Positions 22,701 through 34,390 of a stretch of 64,000 bases of DNA are shown one piece after another. Position 1 is the first letter of the stretch. Every line of letters begins with the position of its first letter. This stretch comes from Ailurus styani (Eukaryota > Chordata > Mammalia > Carnivora > Ailuridae), in contig LNAC01000001.1 in assembly GCA_002007465.1 (NCBI GenBank), positions 10,379,548 through 10,443,547 of the forward strand. Direction: 5' to 3'. The position numbers were made by a program, and so were the translations under genes. The notes beneath the pieces are model-generated. The model was given only the letters and a program-made list of their open reading frames with translations. It was not told the DNA's origin and made no database searches.

Positions 22701-23658
22701 TGAAAGCACGTGATTGCCAAACCCCCAAACCACTGGTAAGGAGCCTGGGTATGCACCTGACCCAAGGCAGGGCACCTCTAGGCTGACCAGAGACTCATGA
22801 CTTTTGTGTCCCAGTGTGAAAAATGGGTCGAGCCAGAGGGTCCACCCGGGAAGTCTGGTCCGAGAGACGCAGAGCAACTTGGAGGTGGGATCTGGAGCTG
22901 ATGGTCCTACAAGTGTGGGACAGGAGCGCCCACCCCCGCAAGCCCAAACCTCATAGAGACCAACGGCATGGGGCAGGAATTGGCAGGATGTGTGAGGGGA
23001 GGAGGGAAGGCACATTACGGAGAGGAGGGTATCTCCACCCCCGATGGCCCGGCTCCCAATTCCAGCCCCCGTGATGCTCCTCTGTCTACTCTCCCCCTCT
23101 TTTGGATATTTGTGAGATTGCTGATACAGCCCTATAACTAAACCCCTAATTTATATGAGCTAATTGGAGAGAGACTCTGTTCTGTTCAAATAGAGCCCAA
23201 CCAAACCCTGGTTATGTAAGAACTATTCCCTGTCCTGCTTCAGAGCACAAAGCCCCTTCACTGCTCTGCAGACCCAGATGTCGCCCTTCCCACCCTCACT
23301 CCTGTACCAAGAAAAGAGAACACCACATTTTGCTACATTTCCATTTCCTCAAAGCCCAATAATTTACAAACATACCCTTGGAGGTGGGAAACCTCATTTT
23401 TCCAGATATGACATCTAACTGAATGAAGAATAAGTCTATACAACATACCAAAAGTGGTTTATGTGAGGGTTTGGATAGTTTTTATTGAGGTGTCAAAAAA
23501 TAAACATAATTCAGTACTCCTAATGATCAAAAAGCTGAAAACCTGACTATTGGGTACTCTACTTTGGTTACTAAGCAAGTAAATTAGCTTTGCTTTCTCT
23601 TAATACTGTCATTTACTCAGTCATTTAATATGAAGATTATAAAAATGGTTTTATCTTA

Positions 23659-23835
23659 TTTTTCTTAAAGATTTTATTTGACAGTGAGAGAGGGAACACA
23701 AACAGGGGGAGTGGGAGAGGGAGAAGGGGGCTTCCCGCTGAGCAGGGAGCCCGATTCGGGGCTCAATCCCACGATCCTGGGATCACAACCTGAGCCAAAG
23801 GCAGATACTTAACAACTGAGCCACCAAGGCATCCC
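23659..23835 (-). mobile_element. CanSINE 8
   Basis: Minus-oriented: 'cttaaagattttatttgacag', 'ctgagcagggagcccgattc', and the inverted head 'gagccaccaaggcatccc'. Exact duplications 'tggttttatctta' at 23646-23658 and 23836-23848. Confidence 0.92.
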
Positions 23836-24056
23836 TGGTTTTATCTTAAAAATGTCAAACTAGTGTCATGTGCAGCTATGGCTTTGCTTGGGGAGAATTT
23901 ATAACAATGGTATCATAATCAATGGAAAAGATTGTGGCACTCTTTATACAATAACAATTGCTTAACTGCCAAAACGTCCCCCCAAAAAATAAGCTATGGA
24001 GTTTATTTCCAATTTCTATTGTATTTTACATCTGCTTTTGGCCTTTGTGCCTCTAG

Positions 24057-24139
24057 CCAATGGTGATTGGTCAAGAAGTCTCTGGCTGATTTCTGAATTG
24101 CCAGTAATATAGACTTATTAACCAGAGATGTGGGATTGG
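24057..24139. promoter_or_regulatory. Cluster of CCAAT/ATTGG boxes
   Basis: CCAAT at 24057-24061, ATTGG at 24066-24070 and ATTGG at 24135-24139, in contexts 'agccaatggtgattggtcaag' and 'gggattggtcag'. Such paired boxes suit the factor NF-Y. No TATA box or initiator was identified, so a regulatory role is only a possibility. Confidence 0.25.
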
Positions 24140-24462
24140 TCAGTCAATGGCGACAGATGCCAATTCTCTTTGCCTCATGGCTGAGAACTTCCCTGCTGCT
24201 GTGTCTGAGTGGCACAGAGCTCAGAGGTGTATTGGACATTCACATTCAGCACAATGGACAGCGACAAGGCTGCTGCTGAAGGTATTGCGCTTGCCGTCCG
24301 TGCATTCGCTCTTCTTAGGGTTAAAAGTTTACCTTTCCTTATTTCTCCCAAGCTTAATTTGACCAAGAGAAAAATCAGTTGGGTGCAACAGAGATTTTTA
24401 AGATCTACTGATCTAATTAAGTCCAGCCCCATCCCCTAGAGCAGGAACTGTGAATACTCTAC

Positions 24463-24553
24463 CTAAGAAGGCTTCCTTAATTTCAGTCTTGTCTGTTCGC
24501 CGGATAATTTTCACCACACAAATAACAGCCAGGGGTGTGAGGAAAGAAATTGC
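24463..24553 (-). CDS. PLPP4: PLPP4 exon 3: second membrane segment
   Basis: Internal exon of 91 nt on the minus strand. It follows a strong acceptor (a T-rich run ending TTTTTTTCCAG), starts in phase 0, encodes 30 residues from AISFLTPLAV to KEAFL, and ends with a single G before donor GTAGAG. Residues AISFLTPLAVICVVKII form a membrane span. The following RRTDKTEIKEA is a charged loop. Joined to exons 2 and 4 it keeps an uninterrupted frame and matches remembered human PLPP4. The donor (TTAG|GTAGAG) is weaker than the GTAAGT donors of the other exons. Confidence 0.95.
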
Positions 24554-25159
24554 CTGGAAAAAAATAACAAATAATCCCTTATGAGGACAGCAGTTTGCTA
24601 TCAGAAGGCTGATTGATAATTAGTTCAAGTTAGTTTCATTTAGACTCACTAGTTGAATGATCTTACTGAACTCCTGACCTCAGACAAAGAAAAAGGATTT
24701 ATATCTATACTTAGAGACTCTGAAGACTTAAAAAAAAATTGGAGGTCTGATTGTGGGTTATAACTGATTTTTAATTGCTGGGAGCCACGTTTAAAGTGGT
24801 GACTTTTTAAACAAAAATGAATAACCTATAATCATGATGACTCAGCTTTACCAGCAACCCCCTCACATCCCCACCCTGCAAAAGGGTGACAGAACCCTTG
24901 GCCTCACATCCCCAGCTCTCTGGCAACACAGGAGCACAGTGGACTTGCTTAGAGTCAATTCCTCCATTTCTTTGGTGTTCTTTTGTTGAATTTCATTTCC
25001 TCTACAAAGCAGAGTTTAATCCCTTTGCTTGCCACCTCTCTTCCTTTCCTCCCTCCCCCCCTCCCCTGGCCCAAAGCACACAAAAGTGCAGTAAGTGTTT
25101 AATGAATCAAGCTGGTGGGATTCAGATGCAAGCAACACTCATTATAGAACCCTCTATGA

Positions 25160-25310
25160 GGCAGGAACTGTGTTTGGGTAGCATCAGGTACTGGCGTCTC
25201 TTAAATCCTCAAGATGACTCTGTGACTGTCCCTGCCAGGCTTGGGGACTAAATGATAGGCCAAGGACATAAAGCTGAGGAGTAGCAAGGTCAGGCTTTGG
25301 AGACCAGGTT
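25160..25310 (-). repeat. Probable MIR relic
   Basis: 'ctatgaggcaggaactgtg', 'gataggccaaggacataaagctgagg' and 'agtagcaaggtcaggc' resemble the reverse complement of MIR, with heavy divergence. Confidence 0.35.
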
Positions 25311-27689
25311 TTCTTCCTGCCATATATAGCCTTCTATAATTCTTCTAGCCTTCTAGCATTCTATAATTGGTAAGTTGTTTTTGACATTCCAACGACCAAG
25401 AAAAAGTTATTTCGGTTATGTCCTTATGATTATAACATCTCAGGATAACAATATCGGAAAGGACTAAATATCTTGAAAATCCACAAGTGGCTTAATAGAC
25501 AGCAATGGGAAGGGTGGGGTATGGTAACTACTGCTCACACTTTTGGAAATCTCCACCTGTACTGAAATGCAACGCCACTTTGTAGAAGGGGGTTTTCTAA
25601 TCAGGCTAAGGCACCGCTGGAAGATACTTTTCTGTTATAAAAACAGAAACCACCCAAATCATCCCAGTCTTTCAAAATGACTGGAGATGCTCTACACACT
25701 TGCTCCAACCAGAGTTCAGCACATCTTGGGGTGTCCTCTTCGGGCACTGTCTTTAGGGGCAGTTCGTGAGACATGAGAAAACCCCTCCCCTTACTGACCA
25801 GTCTCTTTCCCACCACAATGGTAGTCACCGGCTTGATGAGCCTCCTTATCAGCTGTAGCCCTGAAAGAATTAGCTGTTCAAACACCAAATGAGCAAGTCC
25901 TATCATCTTGGAGGATATTCAGAAGAATACAAGTCAAAAGGCAGCTTTAGGAGAGGAGATTCAGAACCAAAGCAGAGGATTTCCCCAACGGCAACCGGAA
26001 AAGGCAAGACTCAATTGTGAGTTAACAGTTCCAGCAAATCCGTGCAAGCTCCCATGAGTGCCTGGGTGGCTCTCACCCCTGAATAACAGTCGGGCTGGTT
26101 ACAATGCTGAGTCCCTCAAGTATACTCACAGGACATGTCTGGCAATCGACATTTTGTAACAAGCATCTCAAATGATGCTGATGCTGGTGACTGAGAAACA
26201 CCTGGGTCAGAGTTTTGACTCACACGTTCGGTGTTGGAAAAGTGATGACTGAAGCCCTTGCTTGCTGATGTCCAAAGTTATGGTTAAGGTCAAGAAAGCC
26301 CCCCGCTCCTTGTTTCCTCTCACTTCAGGCGTGCAGAGCAGGCCGCACACTCCCAAACAGGGGAAAGCAGCTCACTGAGCAGTGAACAGCTCTTCAATGA
26401 CCCCGCTGACAGTCAAAGATGAGAACAATGCGAGACTGAAGGAAACATTCCAAGGCAATCCCAGATGATGTACTCTAAGGTTAGACTGAATAAAACCCCA
26501 GGAAAGATACGAGTTGGCAAGACTTGCCCTACCTCGGAGGCTGCCTACAGGAGATCCCGAGCAGGAGTGCACCAACCAAGAGGGGACAGAGACACCACAG
26601 GGGAGACCGACAGCTCCAGGCCCATGAGGAGGGGCTGCAGAAGGCACTAGGGCTACCCAGTGGCTCTAGGCTTGCAGCTTAATGGCCAAGGGGGTCTCTC
26701 TGAGCACTGCTCCCTGCGCCGGCTCTCCTGCTTCTAACGGATCCTCACTCTGACAGCCCAACCAGACTGCACTTCATTTCAGTCGGTCTAGGATTTTCCT
26801 AGGTAGATTCACGTCGGTCTCTTTTCTAGAAGCACCAACAAACTGCTTCCTGGGCCAATGCTAGGCGCCCAGGGGGGCCAGGGCTCCCCAGCTCATGAGC
26901 TTCACATGAGGGAATGGCTCAGAGGAAGCATCCACTCAGAAGGCCGCCGACATCTCTGTGCATGACTGTGCAGCCGTCTTTCTCTCCTCCCCTCATCCTA
27001 ACGATGTTTGGGCTCCAGTCCCATTTCTTCTTCCCAAAGACATACGTCATATTCTTAGCACCGTCTTCAAATTAGATAGAGACATATTTACATTGATCAC
27101 ATGCTCCCCTTTTTACAAATATTTTCCAACCAGAAGATGGGAGTTAAGAGATTAGCCCCAGAAGCCAACACATTAGGAAAACAACTTCCTTCCGGGCAGA
27201 AGCACTTCCGAACTGAGTAAGAGAAATGAATCCCTCTTTCACCTGACAAACCGATTGAATTACACCCGGCGGACCCTGCCCCCCGACAATCCCCACACAA
27301 GCCTTCAGGGGCCGCTTTCTGCGGCCCCAGCCCGCGGAGGTGAAGCTGGCCACAGAGACAGGAAGGTGGGGAGTGATTACTTCCACTTCCAAACAGATGT
27401 GGAGATGGAGGACAAAAGGGGGCAGGAAAATTTCTGTTCTCCCTCGGGCTAATTTTTCCATGGCTTCAAAATTTTTTTGAAAATTCTGGGAACGAGCCCA
27501 GTGGAAAGACAGTGAGTGGTTAGTGCTTATTAAATGGGACCTGAGAGAGAACAGAACAACCAGCCAATCACTGCTGCGGGATGCGGGGGACAGACTGAAC
27601 TCTCTTCAGGCTTGAGTTTCCCTCACTAGTTATGAAAACAGGGCTGCTCAGTATACATACATAATCAGATAACCAGGGCTAACGTGTTC

Positions 27690-28145
27690 TGAAAACTTAC
27701 TAAGGGCCATGGTCCATTCTAGGCACTTGAGGCAAATTAACACATCCTAACTTTACAGATGGGAAACTAAGGCACAGAGAGGTTAAACAACCTGCTGAAA
27801 GTCACACAGCTAATAAGTGGTAAAGTGAAGATTTGTACTCAGACTGTTTAAATCAAGCTCTGTGCTTTTATTTTTTTAATGTTAAAAATAAGTCAGAGTT
27901 GGGTTGTTGTTTTTTTTTTTAAGATTTTTATTTATTTATTTGACAGAGAGACAGCAAGAGAAGGAACACAAGCAAGCTAGGGGCATAGGAGAGGGAGAAG
28001 CCGGCTTCCTACAGAGCAGGGAGCCTGACGCAGGGCTTGATCCCAGGACTCTGGGATCACTACCTGAGCCAAACGTGGACACTTAATGACTGAGCCACTC
28101 AGGTGCCCCTAAGCTCTGTGCTTTGAACCATGATGTTTTAGCAGT
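27690..28145 (-). repeat. MIR SINE split by a CanSINE
   Basis: 'cttactaagggccatggtcc', 'ctttacagatgggaaactaaggcacagagaggtt' and 'gtcacacagctaataagtgg' are clear reverse-complement MIR. The element resumes after the CanSINE as 'aagctctgtgctttgaacc'. The interruption gives a ruler for what the SINE insertion added. Confidence 0.8.
27869..28110 (-). mobile_element. CanSINE 9 with extra 3' sequence
   Basis: SINE body 27910-28110: poly(T), 'aagatttttatttatttattt', inverted head 'gagccactcaggtgcccc'. The duplications 'aagctctgtgcttt' are exact at 27855-27868 and 28111-28124. Between the left duplication and the SINE poly(T) lie 41 bases (27869-27909) that belong neither to the SINE nor to the interrupted MIR and themselves end A-rich on the SINE strand. 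See findings. Confidence 0.85.
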
Positions 28146-28539
28146 TCTCAGCTTAGAAGTAAGAAGCATGTCTTTTGTCTAGAGATGGAGGAGGAAGTAA
28201 GGGGCTCATGACCAGGAACATGGTTAAGCCACAGACATGTCAGTGGCAGATGCACATGGTAGGCCCAGGACACTTCCAACCTGGGCTGCCATGCTGCCTG
28301 GGCTGGAGTCTTGAATCACAGGGATCGCCTAAGCCCAACTGCCTCATCTTCCAGATGGGGAAACTGAGGCTGAGGTCATTCTTGCATTAAAAAATGTTTT
28401 GTAAGCTACTGATTAATTGTACTCCACACTACCCAAATGTCAAGATAATACATAAGTCATCAGGCAGGATCTGGAACACGGCTGGTTTTGCACGATGCTA
28501 TGCACTGGGCTGAGAAGCCAGAGCTCTGCAGAGCAAAAT

Positions 28540-28715
28540 GTGGGGAACAGACTCAGATTAAGGAAAGCTAGGTTCAAGCTCCAGCCCTGACACTTACCAG
28601 CTCTGTGACCATGAGCAAGTCCCTCTACCTCTTCCCCTTTTGAGTTTCAGTTCCCTCATCCATAAGATGGGGTATGATGCCATCCATAACAGATACTGTT
28701 GCTAGGATTCGAATT
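28540..28715 (+). repeat. MIR SINE
   Basis: 'agccctgacacttaccagctctgtgacc', 'gagcaagtccctctacctc' and 'tcagttccctcatccataagatgggg' follow MIR order closely. It abuts an oppositely oriented MIR. Confidence 0.8.
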
Positions 28716-28717
28716 GC

Positions 28718-28925
28718 CCGGCAGCTACTGAATGCTTCTTATGCCCCAAACACTAAGCAAAGCGCTGTAAGTCTATCACCCCATTTGATGCTCTCAGCAC
28801 CATAGGAAGGAGAGGGAAATGTTATTAAAGCCCCTTTTTACAGAAAAGGAAACTGAGGCCCTGAGAGGGGAGGTGATTCTCCCAAGCCACATAGCTAGAA
28901 AGTTGAATTCAGGTCATGTACTCTG
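28718..28925 (-). repeat. MIR SINE
   Basis: 'actgaatgcttcttatgcccc', 'agcaaagcgctgtaagtc', 'tttacagaaaaggaaactgagg' and 'gccacatagctagaaag' form MIR in reverse complement, directly after the plus-oriented copy. Confidence 0.8.
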
Positions 28926-29929
28926 CAACTTGCCCACTCAGAGAGTCGAGCAGAGTTAGCCTCCAGTGAATGCCGGCTGTTGGCTACAATGTCATTATTT
29001 CCCAGGGAAAACTGAACAAATGACCCAAACCAGTAAAGAAGAACCAGGATCCTGAGACCAGACATTTGGGAATAAAGCATTTTAAGTTCCAGCCCGCTGC
29101 ACCCTTAGGTCTGAGCAGTCAGGGAGGAGATCAGGGACAGGGAAGAGCCTCACCTGGCCAGGCTCCCTGCCATTCCCTACGTGACCGGCATCTCCACCCA
29201 GGAAGGACCTGCTATTGTGCGCTGGCCAATGAAACCAACCCAGGAAGTGCTGTCAGTCCCCACCTAGGGTGCTGATGCAAGGCACGGTGCTGCCAGGATG
29301 CTTCTGGAAAATGACAAAGCTGGACTAGCACGTCTGAAGTGGGAGGGGCATAAATATACCAAGAACTTTTAACAACCAAAGCCAGAGCGCCCTGATGTTA
29401 GGATGTTCGCTGGAGAAGAGCTTGTCACTGGGGTTCATTCATATCAGACAAACAATGGGCGCAAAGTGCCTTAATTTCTGGCACTTGACAGCAAGGTGTG
29501 CTGAAAAATGCTTGCAGAGACAACTCAGGAGGAGCAGTGCAGACAGCGGTAAAGGCCCTGCTGTGGGTAAACAATGACAGCCCATCACAGAGAAAAGAGC
29601 TGTCTAAGACTTTAACAAAAAGTATAGAAATTAAACTGTCCATCATGAGCCAGCTTTGTCTCTTTTCCTTCCCTCCTCCCCGCAAAATTGACTTTCTGTC
29701 TTCCTTAGAAGCATCCTCTACTAAAATAGGAAACCCTGTTATCGAATCAACATGATATCAGTAATTTTCTAGAGAAGTAAGTCTTCTGGACCCGTTGTGG
29801 CCAGGACAAAGGACGGGCCTTGGGTAGATTTGCTTTTTTAAGCCAAGGAGAGCAACTGGGGAACACTGCTCATTCCTTCAACTCATTACCTGAGTTCACC
29901 TGTTCATGAGCTTGCCTGTGACCATCCAA

Positions 29930-30050
29930 TTCATGTTCACATCTGTGTCCCCCATGAGACAGGAGACCGTATCGTGTTCAGCAGTGCATCTCCGGCACCC
30001 AGCACCGTGCTTGGCTCAGGCAAGTGCTTTGTAACTGTTGGCTGAATTAA
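29930..30050 (+). repeat. L2 LINE 3' end
   Basis: 'gtgtcccccatgagacagg', 'cagtgcatctccggcacccagcaccgtgcttgg' and 'aactgttggctgaatta' give the L2 terminus order. Confidence 0.6.
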
Positions 30051-30284
30051 GTAATAATTAACTAACCTGAAGCTGTCCACAGTCTGCTTCTATTCCTGCC
30101 TTCTTCGGCCCCCTTCACACACAGATACTCTAAACACACTCCTGTTCACTGGGCCCACACGGCCCCTGCTCTCCCGTGTTTGTGCCTTTACACACCAGCT
30201 CTTCTGCATGCGATCTGCTACTCAGCACCTCTCCACCTCCCCTAAGTTCTTACAGAGACATCACAGCTGAATGAGTCTGTGAGG

Positions 30285-30510
30285 GTCTGCCCTCTGGCAG
30301 CTGGCATTCAGATCTGGGTCCAGCAACTGGTGGTTGTATAACCTTGGACCAGTTGCTAAATCTCACTGCAGTTTCATTTTCTCCATTGAAATTATGGGAT
30401 TACAAAAGTGCTGACCTCAACAGATGATGAGAAGATTACCTGAGATGCCACTGTAAAGTGGCAAGCACAATTCCTGTATTCAAGAGATGTTGGCTGTTGC
30501 TGTTACTGCC
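30285..30510 (+). repeat. MIR SINE ending in a trinucleotide tract
   Basis: 'ggcattcagatctgggtccagc', 'ataaccttggaccagttgc', 'tttcattttctccattg' and 'tgttggctgttgctgttactg' match MIR through its 3' end, where the TGA/TGG tract begins. Confidence 0.7.
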
Positions 30511-30768
30511 ATGGTGATATGATGATGATGATGGTTGTGGTGATGAAGATGGTGATGATGGTGATGATAATGATGATGGTGATGATAATGATGATAGTGA
30601 TGGTGGTGGTGATGATGGTTATGGTGGTGATGATGATGGTGATGATAGTGATGGTGGTGGTGATGATGATGATGGTGATGATAATGATGATGGTGATGGT
30701 GGTGATGATGATGGTGGTGATGGTGATGATGATGGTGGTGATGATAGGGGTGATGGTGATGATGAAGC
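30511..30768. repeat. (TGA/TGG)n trinucleotide tract, about 250 bp
   Basis: Imperfect repeats of GATGATGGTGATGATAATGATG type without other sequence. Open frames of 121 and 141 residues on the two strands (almost only Met/Val or Ile/Thr) are a by-product and not genes. It starts at the 3' end of a MIR, whose native tail is TTATTA-like, so it may have grown from that tail. Confidence 0.95.
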
Positions 30769-31552
30769 TCCCTACAAGTTTGCCTGAGCCTCTAGCCCTT
30801 TCTAGGATCTGTTTTTCTTTAGAGCACCATCTCCTCCAGGAGCCTACAGGACCCCTCAGGATATCCGCACACCCTGAGTTCTGATTTGACTTCCGATCAC
30901 CTGAACCTTCTATGGTTTCCTTACCCACAGCAGGCTCCTATAAGTGTTCCCTGAATGTACAAAGACACAACTACTAAGACAGCAACAAAGAGTATACTAA
31001 AAAGCAAAAACCAGCACAAAGTCTTCCAATACCAAAAAGTAGATTTTCAAAGATGCTATGATAAACCCCACACACTCAGGAAGAAACCCTGACATCTTTT
31101 GAATAAGGGAGCAACCTTCCATAAAGGCAGCTAATGGTCTGCGAACATCCAGGAAATGCTAATTCAAGACTCAGTATATGTGAAAAGAAATCTCAGCCTG
31201 TCTCTCTACTCAGCAGGAACCCAGAGTCATCAAGAGAGACAAACTCAGAATCAAACAACCCACCTACATTCAACTTCCAGGTTGACAGACATAGTCATCT
31301 TCGCTGAAAAGTGCCAAAGACAGAACAAATGAGTGGGCTTCTGGGTGATATGATCACCATACACTCTGCTTAACTCAATCCCCTACCATTCTGACCTGAA
31401 CAAGTGGCTCCTCTAAAATGCACACATGCGTGCGCACACGCACACACACAGCCCCCTCCAGACACCCAATTTCCCAATCAAAAGACATCTGGGTTATTAC
31501 CAGCTGGCTTTCAATAACACTTTGGTTAAAAAATCAACAATGTTGCCTTTAA

Positions 31553-32304
31553 TAAAGCTTGAAATCAGGCAACGTGATGCCCCCAGCTTTGTCTTCCTTT
31601 TTCAACACTTCCTTAGCGATTTGGGGTCTTTTCTGGTTCTGTACAAATTTTAGGATTGTTTGTTCCAGCACTTTGAAAAATGCCGCTGGTATTTTGATCG
31701 GGATGGCATTGAAAGTATAGATTGCTCTGGGCAGCATAGACATTTTAACAATGTTTATTCTTCTGGTCCATGAGCATGGAATGTTTTTCCATCTATTTAT
31801 ATCTTCTTCGATTTCTTTCAAGTGTTCTGTAGTTCCTCAAGTACAGATCCTTTACCTCTTTGGTTAGGTTTATTCCAAGGTATCTTATGGGTTTTGGTGC
31901 TATTGTAAATGGAATCAATTCTCTAGTTTCCCTTCTGCTCAGCCATCAGAAAGGATGAATTACCCAACTTTTGCATCAACATGGATGGGACTGGAGGAGA
32001 TAATGCTGAGTGAAGTAAGTCAAACAGAGAAAGTCAATTTATCATATGGTTTCACTTACTTGTGGAACATAAGGAATAACATGGAGGACATTAAGAGATG
32101 GAAAGGAAGAGTAATTGGAGGAAATCGGAGGGGGAGACGAATCATGAGAGACTATGGACTCTGAGAAACAAACTGAGGGTTTTAGAGGGGAGGGGGGTAG
32201 GGGAATGGGTGAGCCTGTGGTGGGTATTAAGGAGGGAACGTATTGCATGGAGCACTGGGTCTTGTACATAAACAATGAATCTTGGAACACTGCAAATAAA
32301 AAAA
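31553..32304. mobile_element. L1 insertion with 5' inversion (twin priming)
   Basis: 31553 to about 31937 is L1 ORF2 on the minus strand (frame 31549-31821, including [20 protein letters not shown]). From about 31938 to 32304 the sequence is the L1 ORF2 end and 3' UTR on the plus strand ('ctcagccatcagaaaggatg' to the A-rich end). Both halves lie between identical 14-bp duplications 'aatgttgcctttaa' (31539-31552, 32305-32318), so they are one insertion. By comparison with the L1 at 11917-13660, about 1.1 kb between the two parts is missing. Confidence 0.9.
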
Positions 32305-33634
32305 AATGTTGCCTTTAAATTAAAACATTCCAACCAAAAGTAAAAGAGACCCCAAGATTTTGTTTATTATTAAGTAGCAAAACTTGAGCTTTCTAAGGAA
32401 ATCAACATAGTTATTTTTTTTAAAAAGTATAAAAACATGTTTTATTAGTCTTCCATAAATATCTGAAGGTTTTAAAGGATCAAAGCAGCAAATGATATTT
32501 TATATTAAACTCTTACTAAAATCCAGGAGAAAAAAATCTAATTAATGCGGTGACAAAGTATCTTTCCTCTTTGTGTTACATGTATTATAAATCTATCTGC
32601 TGCTTTCCTTGTGTTATTATGGAATCGCATTTAATCTTGTGACCAAATGAATGAAAGCATCAACTACTATTAACAAAACAAAAGGTTGAACTTATCTCAT
32701 TAGGGGACTCCAGGGTAGGAATCAGGATTTGAGGCTGAATACACTTCTATTCTCTGAGAATCATAGCACTGAATAACTCCTTTACTGCCTTGGATCCGCC
32801 ACTGCCAACATGCAAATGCGCCCCCTCCTACTTGTGTCTGCAGCCAGAATACTTGTGGCATTGGTATCTAGACTTCAAAACAATCCATTGTTCATGAATC
32901 TAGGACACAGGCACAAATTTCTCCCAATATCCCATATGAACACTCATCTCCAAATTGTGTTTTATAGCACAAAAAATGTCAAATCCGGGAGGAATGGAGA
33001 TAAGTGGTAAGTAGGAGCTTCCCCCTTTCAAAACCATGGGGTAAACTAGTTGGACGTATGCTAGTTCCTTTATTTCTAGGATTTATAGGAGATTTGAGTT
33101 AGAGCAGAAATGGAAAAAGTCTAATTTTCATATTCAAGTGTTAGGTAATGCCTGAACTCTTCAATTCCCCCTGAAATTTACAAAAATCCAGTTTAGTTTC
33201 CAGTGGAAAAGCAATTATTAAAGAGCAATTAAAATAATACTTCAAAGCTCATGTAATGTTCTGAGCATTTCAGGATGTTTGCAGACACAAAGATCTCCCC
33301 AATCATCACTAATTAACAAGATTTCCTTCATAAAATCAGAGGGATTTCTTTCAAAATGCCAAAAAAATTCCTCATGTACCCTAAGAAATCTGTGTCCCCA
33401 TCACGTAAGTCCCCAGAGGCACAAGACACAATGGCTGGTCAACAGGAATAAACTTCAAGCTATAAGGCTGGCCAGCCAGAAGTCACATTACTGTTCTGTA
33501 ACAAAGAGGAGCTTCAGTATTTCCTCTGCTACACAAAAGCCTGATGACAATTCCCCAGGAGGCAATCAGCATCCACAAGGAGTCCTGGACGCTGGGCTCC
33601 TACCCTACAAGACAGGCTCATGGCTGAGACAGGG

Positions 33635-33845
33635 TTCAGAGCTGGCTGCCTGGATCTGAATCCTGGCTCTGGCACTCACTAGCTGTCTGGATCTGGGCAA
33701 GTTCCCTCCTTTCTCTGGGATGCAATTCTGCACTGCAACCGTGGACAAGACTAACAGCTTTCTCACGGGAATGCTGGGTGGGATTCAATGAGATAATCCT
33801 TCTTTCTCAAGCTCCCAGCAAAGGGCCCGGCACATCAGAAGTGAA
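33635..33845 (+). repeat. MIR SINE
   Basis: 'gcctggatctgaatcctggctctggcactcac', 'tctggatctgggcaagttcc', 'attcaatgagataatcc' and 'aaagggcccggcacatcag' give a well-kept MIR. It ends about 540 bp downstream, in gene direction, of exon 2. Confidence 0.8.
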
Positions 33846-34390
33846 ATATATAAGGCCTTGATTTCCACAGGGGGTCAAGGTGAAGAGATAAAAGTAATGC
33901 CACTATATCCACCAGCTATCTGGATGCCGGCCCATTTATCCTAGAGCAGAAAGACACAAAACACGATCCAGGGATCGAGTCACACAAGGCAGTCTCATCA
34001 GTGGTCACCTGACCAGCTAGAACCAGAAGAGCGGTTCACAGGACTCTCTATGGTACCTGAGTTTGGCAAAATCGAGTTTTATCCCAGAAGGAGATGGAGC
34101 AGGGAAATCGGTTTCTGGTCTTACTTTACTATAAATACTTGGAAACAACTCGGCCCAGCTCAGGTAAGCAGGTCCCTTCCCTTTCCAAAGTGGCAGGCAA
34201 TTACCAGTCCTCGCATGACAAGGAGCGCCCGTCATGATCTGGAATTGAGTTTAATGTGATGGGCCGCTGCCCTCCTCCTTCTTCTGGACTGCTCACGGTC
34301 TTCAGCGGGGGGCAGAAGAGCAGAAATGAAAACCCATTTGGTTCATACGTGGGACACTGGTCGAATCAGCCATGAAATCACGGTACTTAC

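Larger units (their letters stand above)
19663..24462 (-). other. PLPP4: PLPP4 intron 3
   Basis: Bounded by donor GTAGAG at 24457-24462 and acceptor TTTTGTAG ending at 19663. Most of it (19760-23640) is apparently unique sequence with no repeat or gene I can recognise. It also holds one CanSINE and a CCAAT-motif cluster close to exon 3. Confidence 0.92.
24554..34390 (-). other. PLPP4: PLPP4 intron 2
   Basis: Bounded by donor GTAAGT (34385-34390) and acceptor CCAG ending at 24554. Repeats are concentrated between 27690 and 32320. The stretches 25320-27680, 28930-29930, 30770-31530 and 32320-33630 show no gene or named repeat to me. Confidence 0.92.

Noticed and set aside
26050..26075. 'gtgcctgggtggctc' as a CanSINE head
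   Set aside because: Only the first 15 bases resemble the head. No SINE body, tail or target duplication follows.
30503..30928. Frames encoding poly-Met/Val and poly-Ile/Thr
   Set aside because: Direct translation of the TGA/TGG trinucleotide tract.
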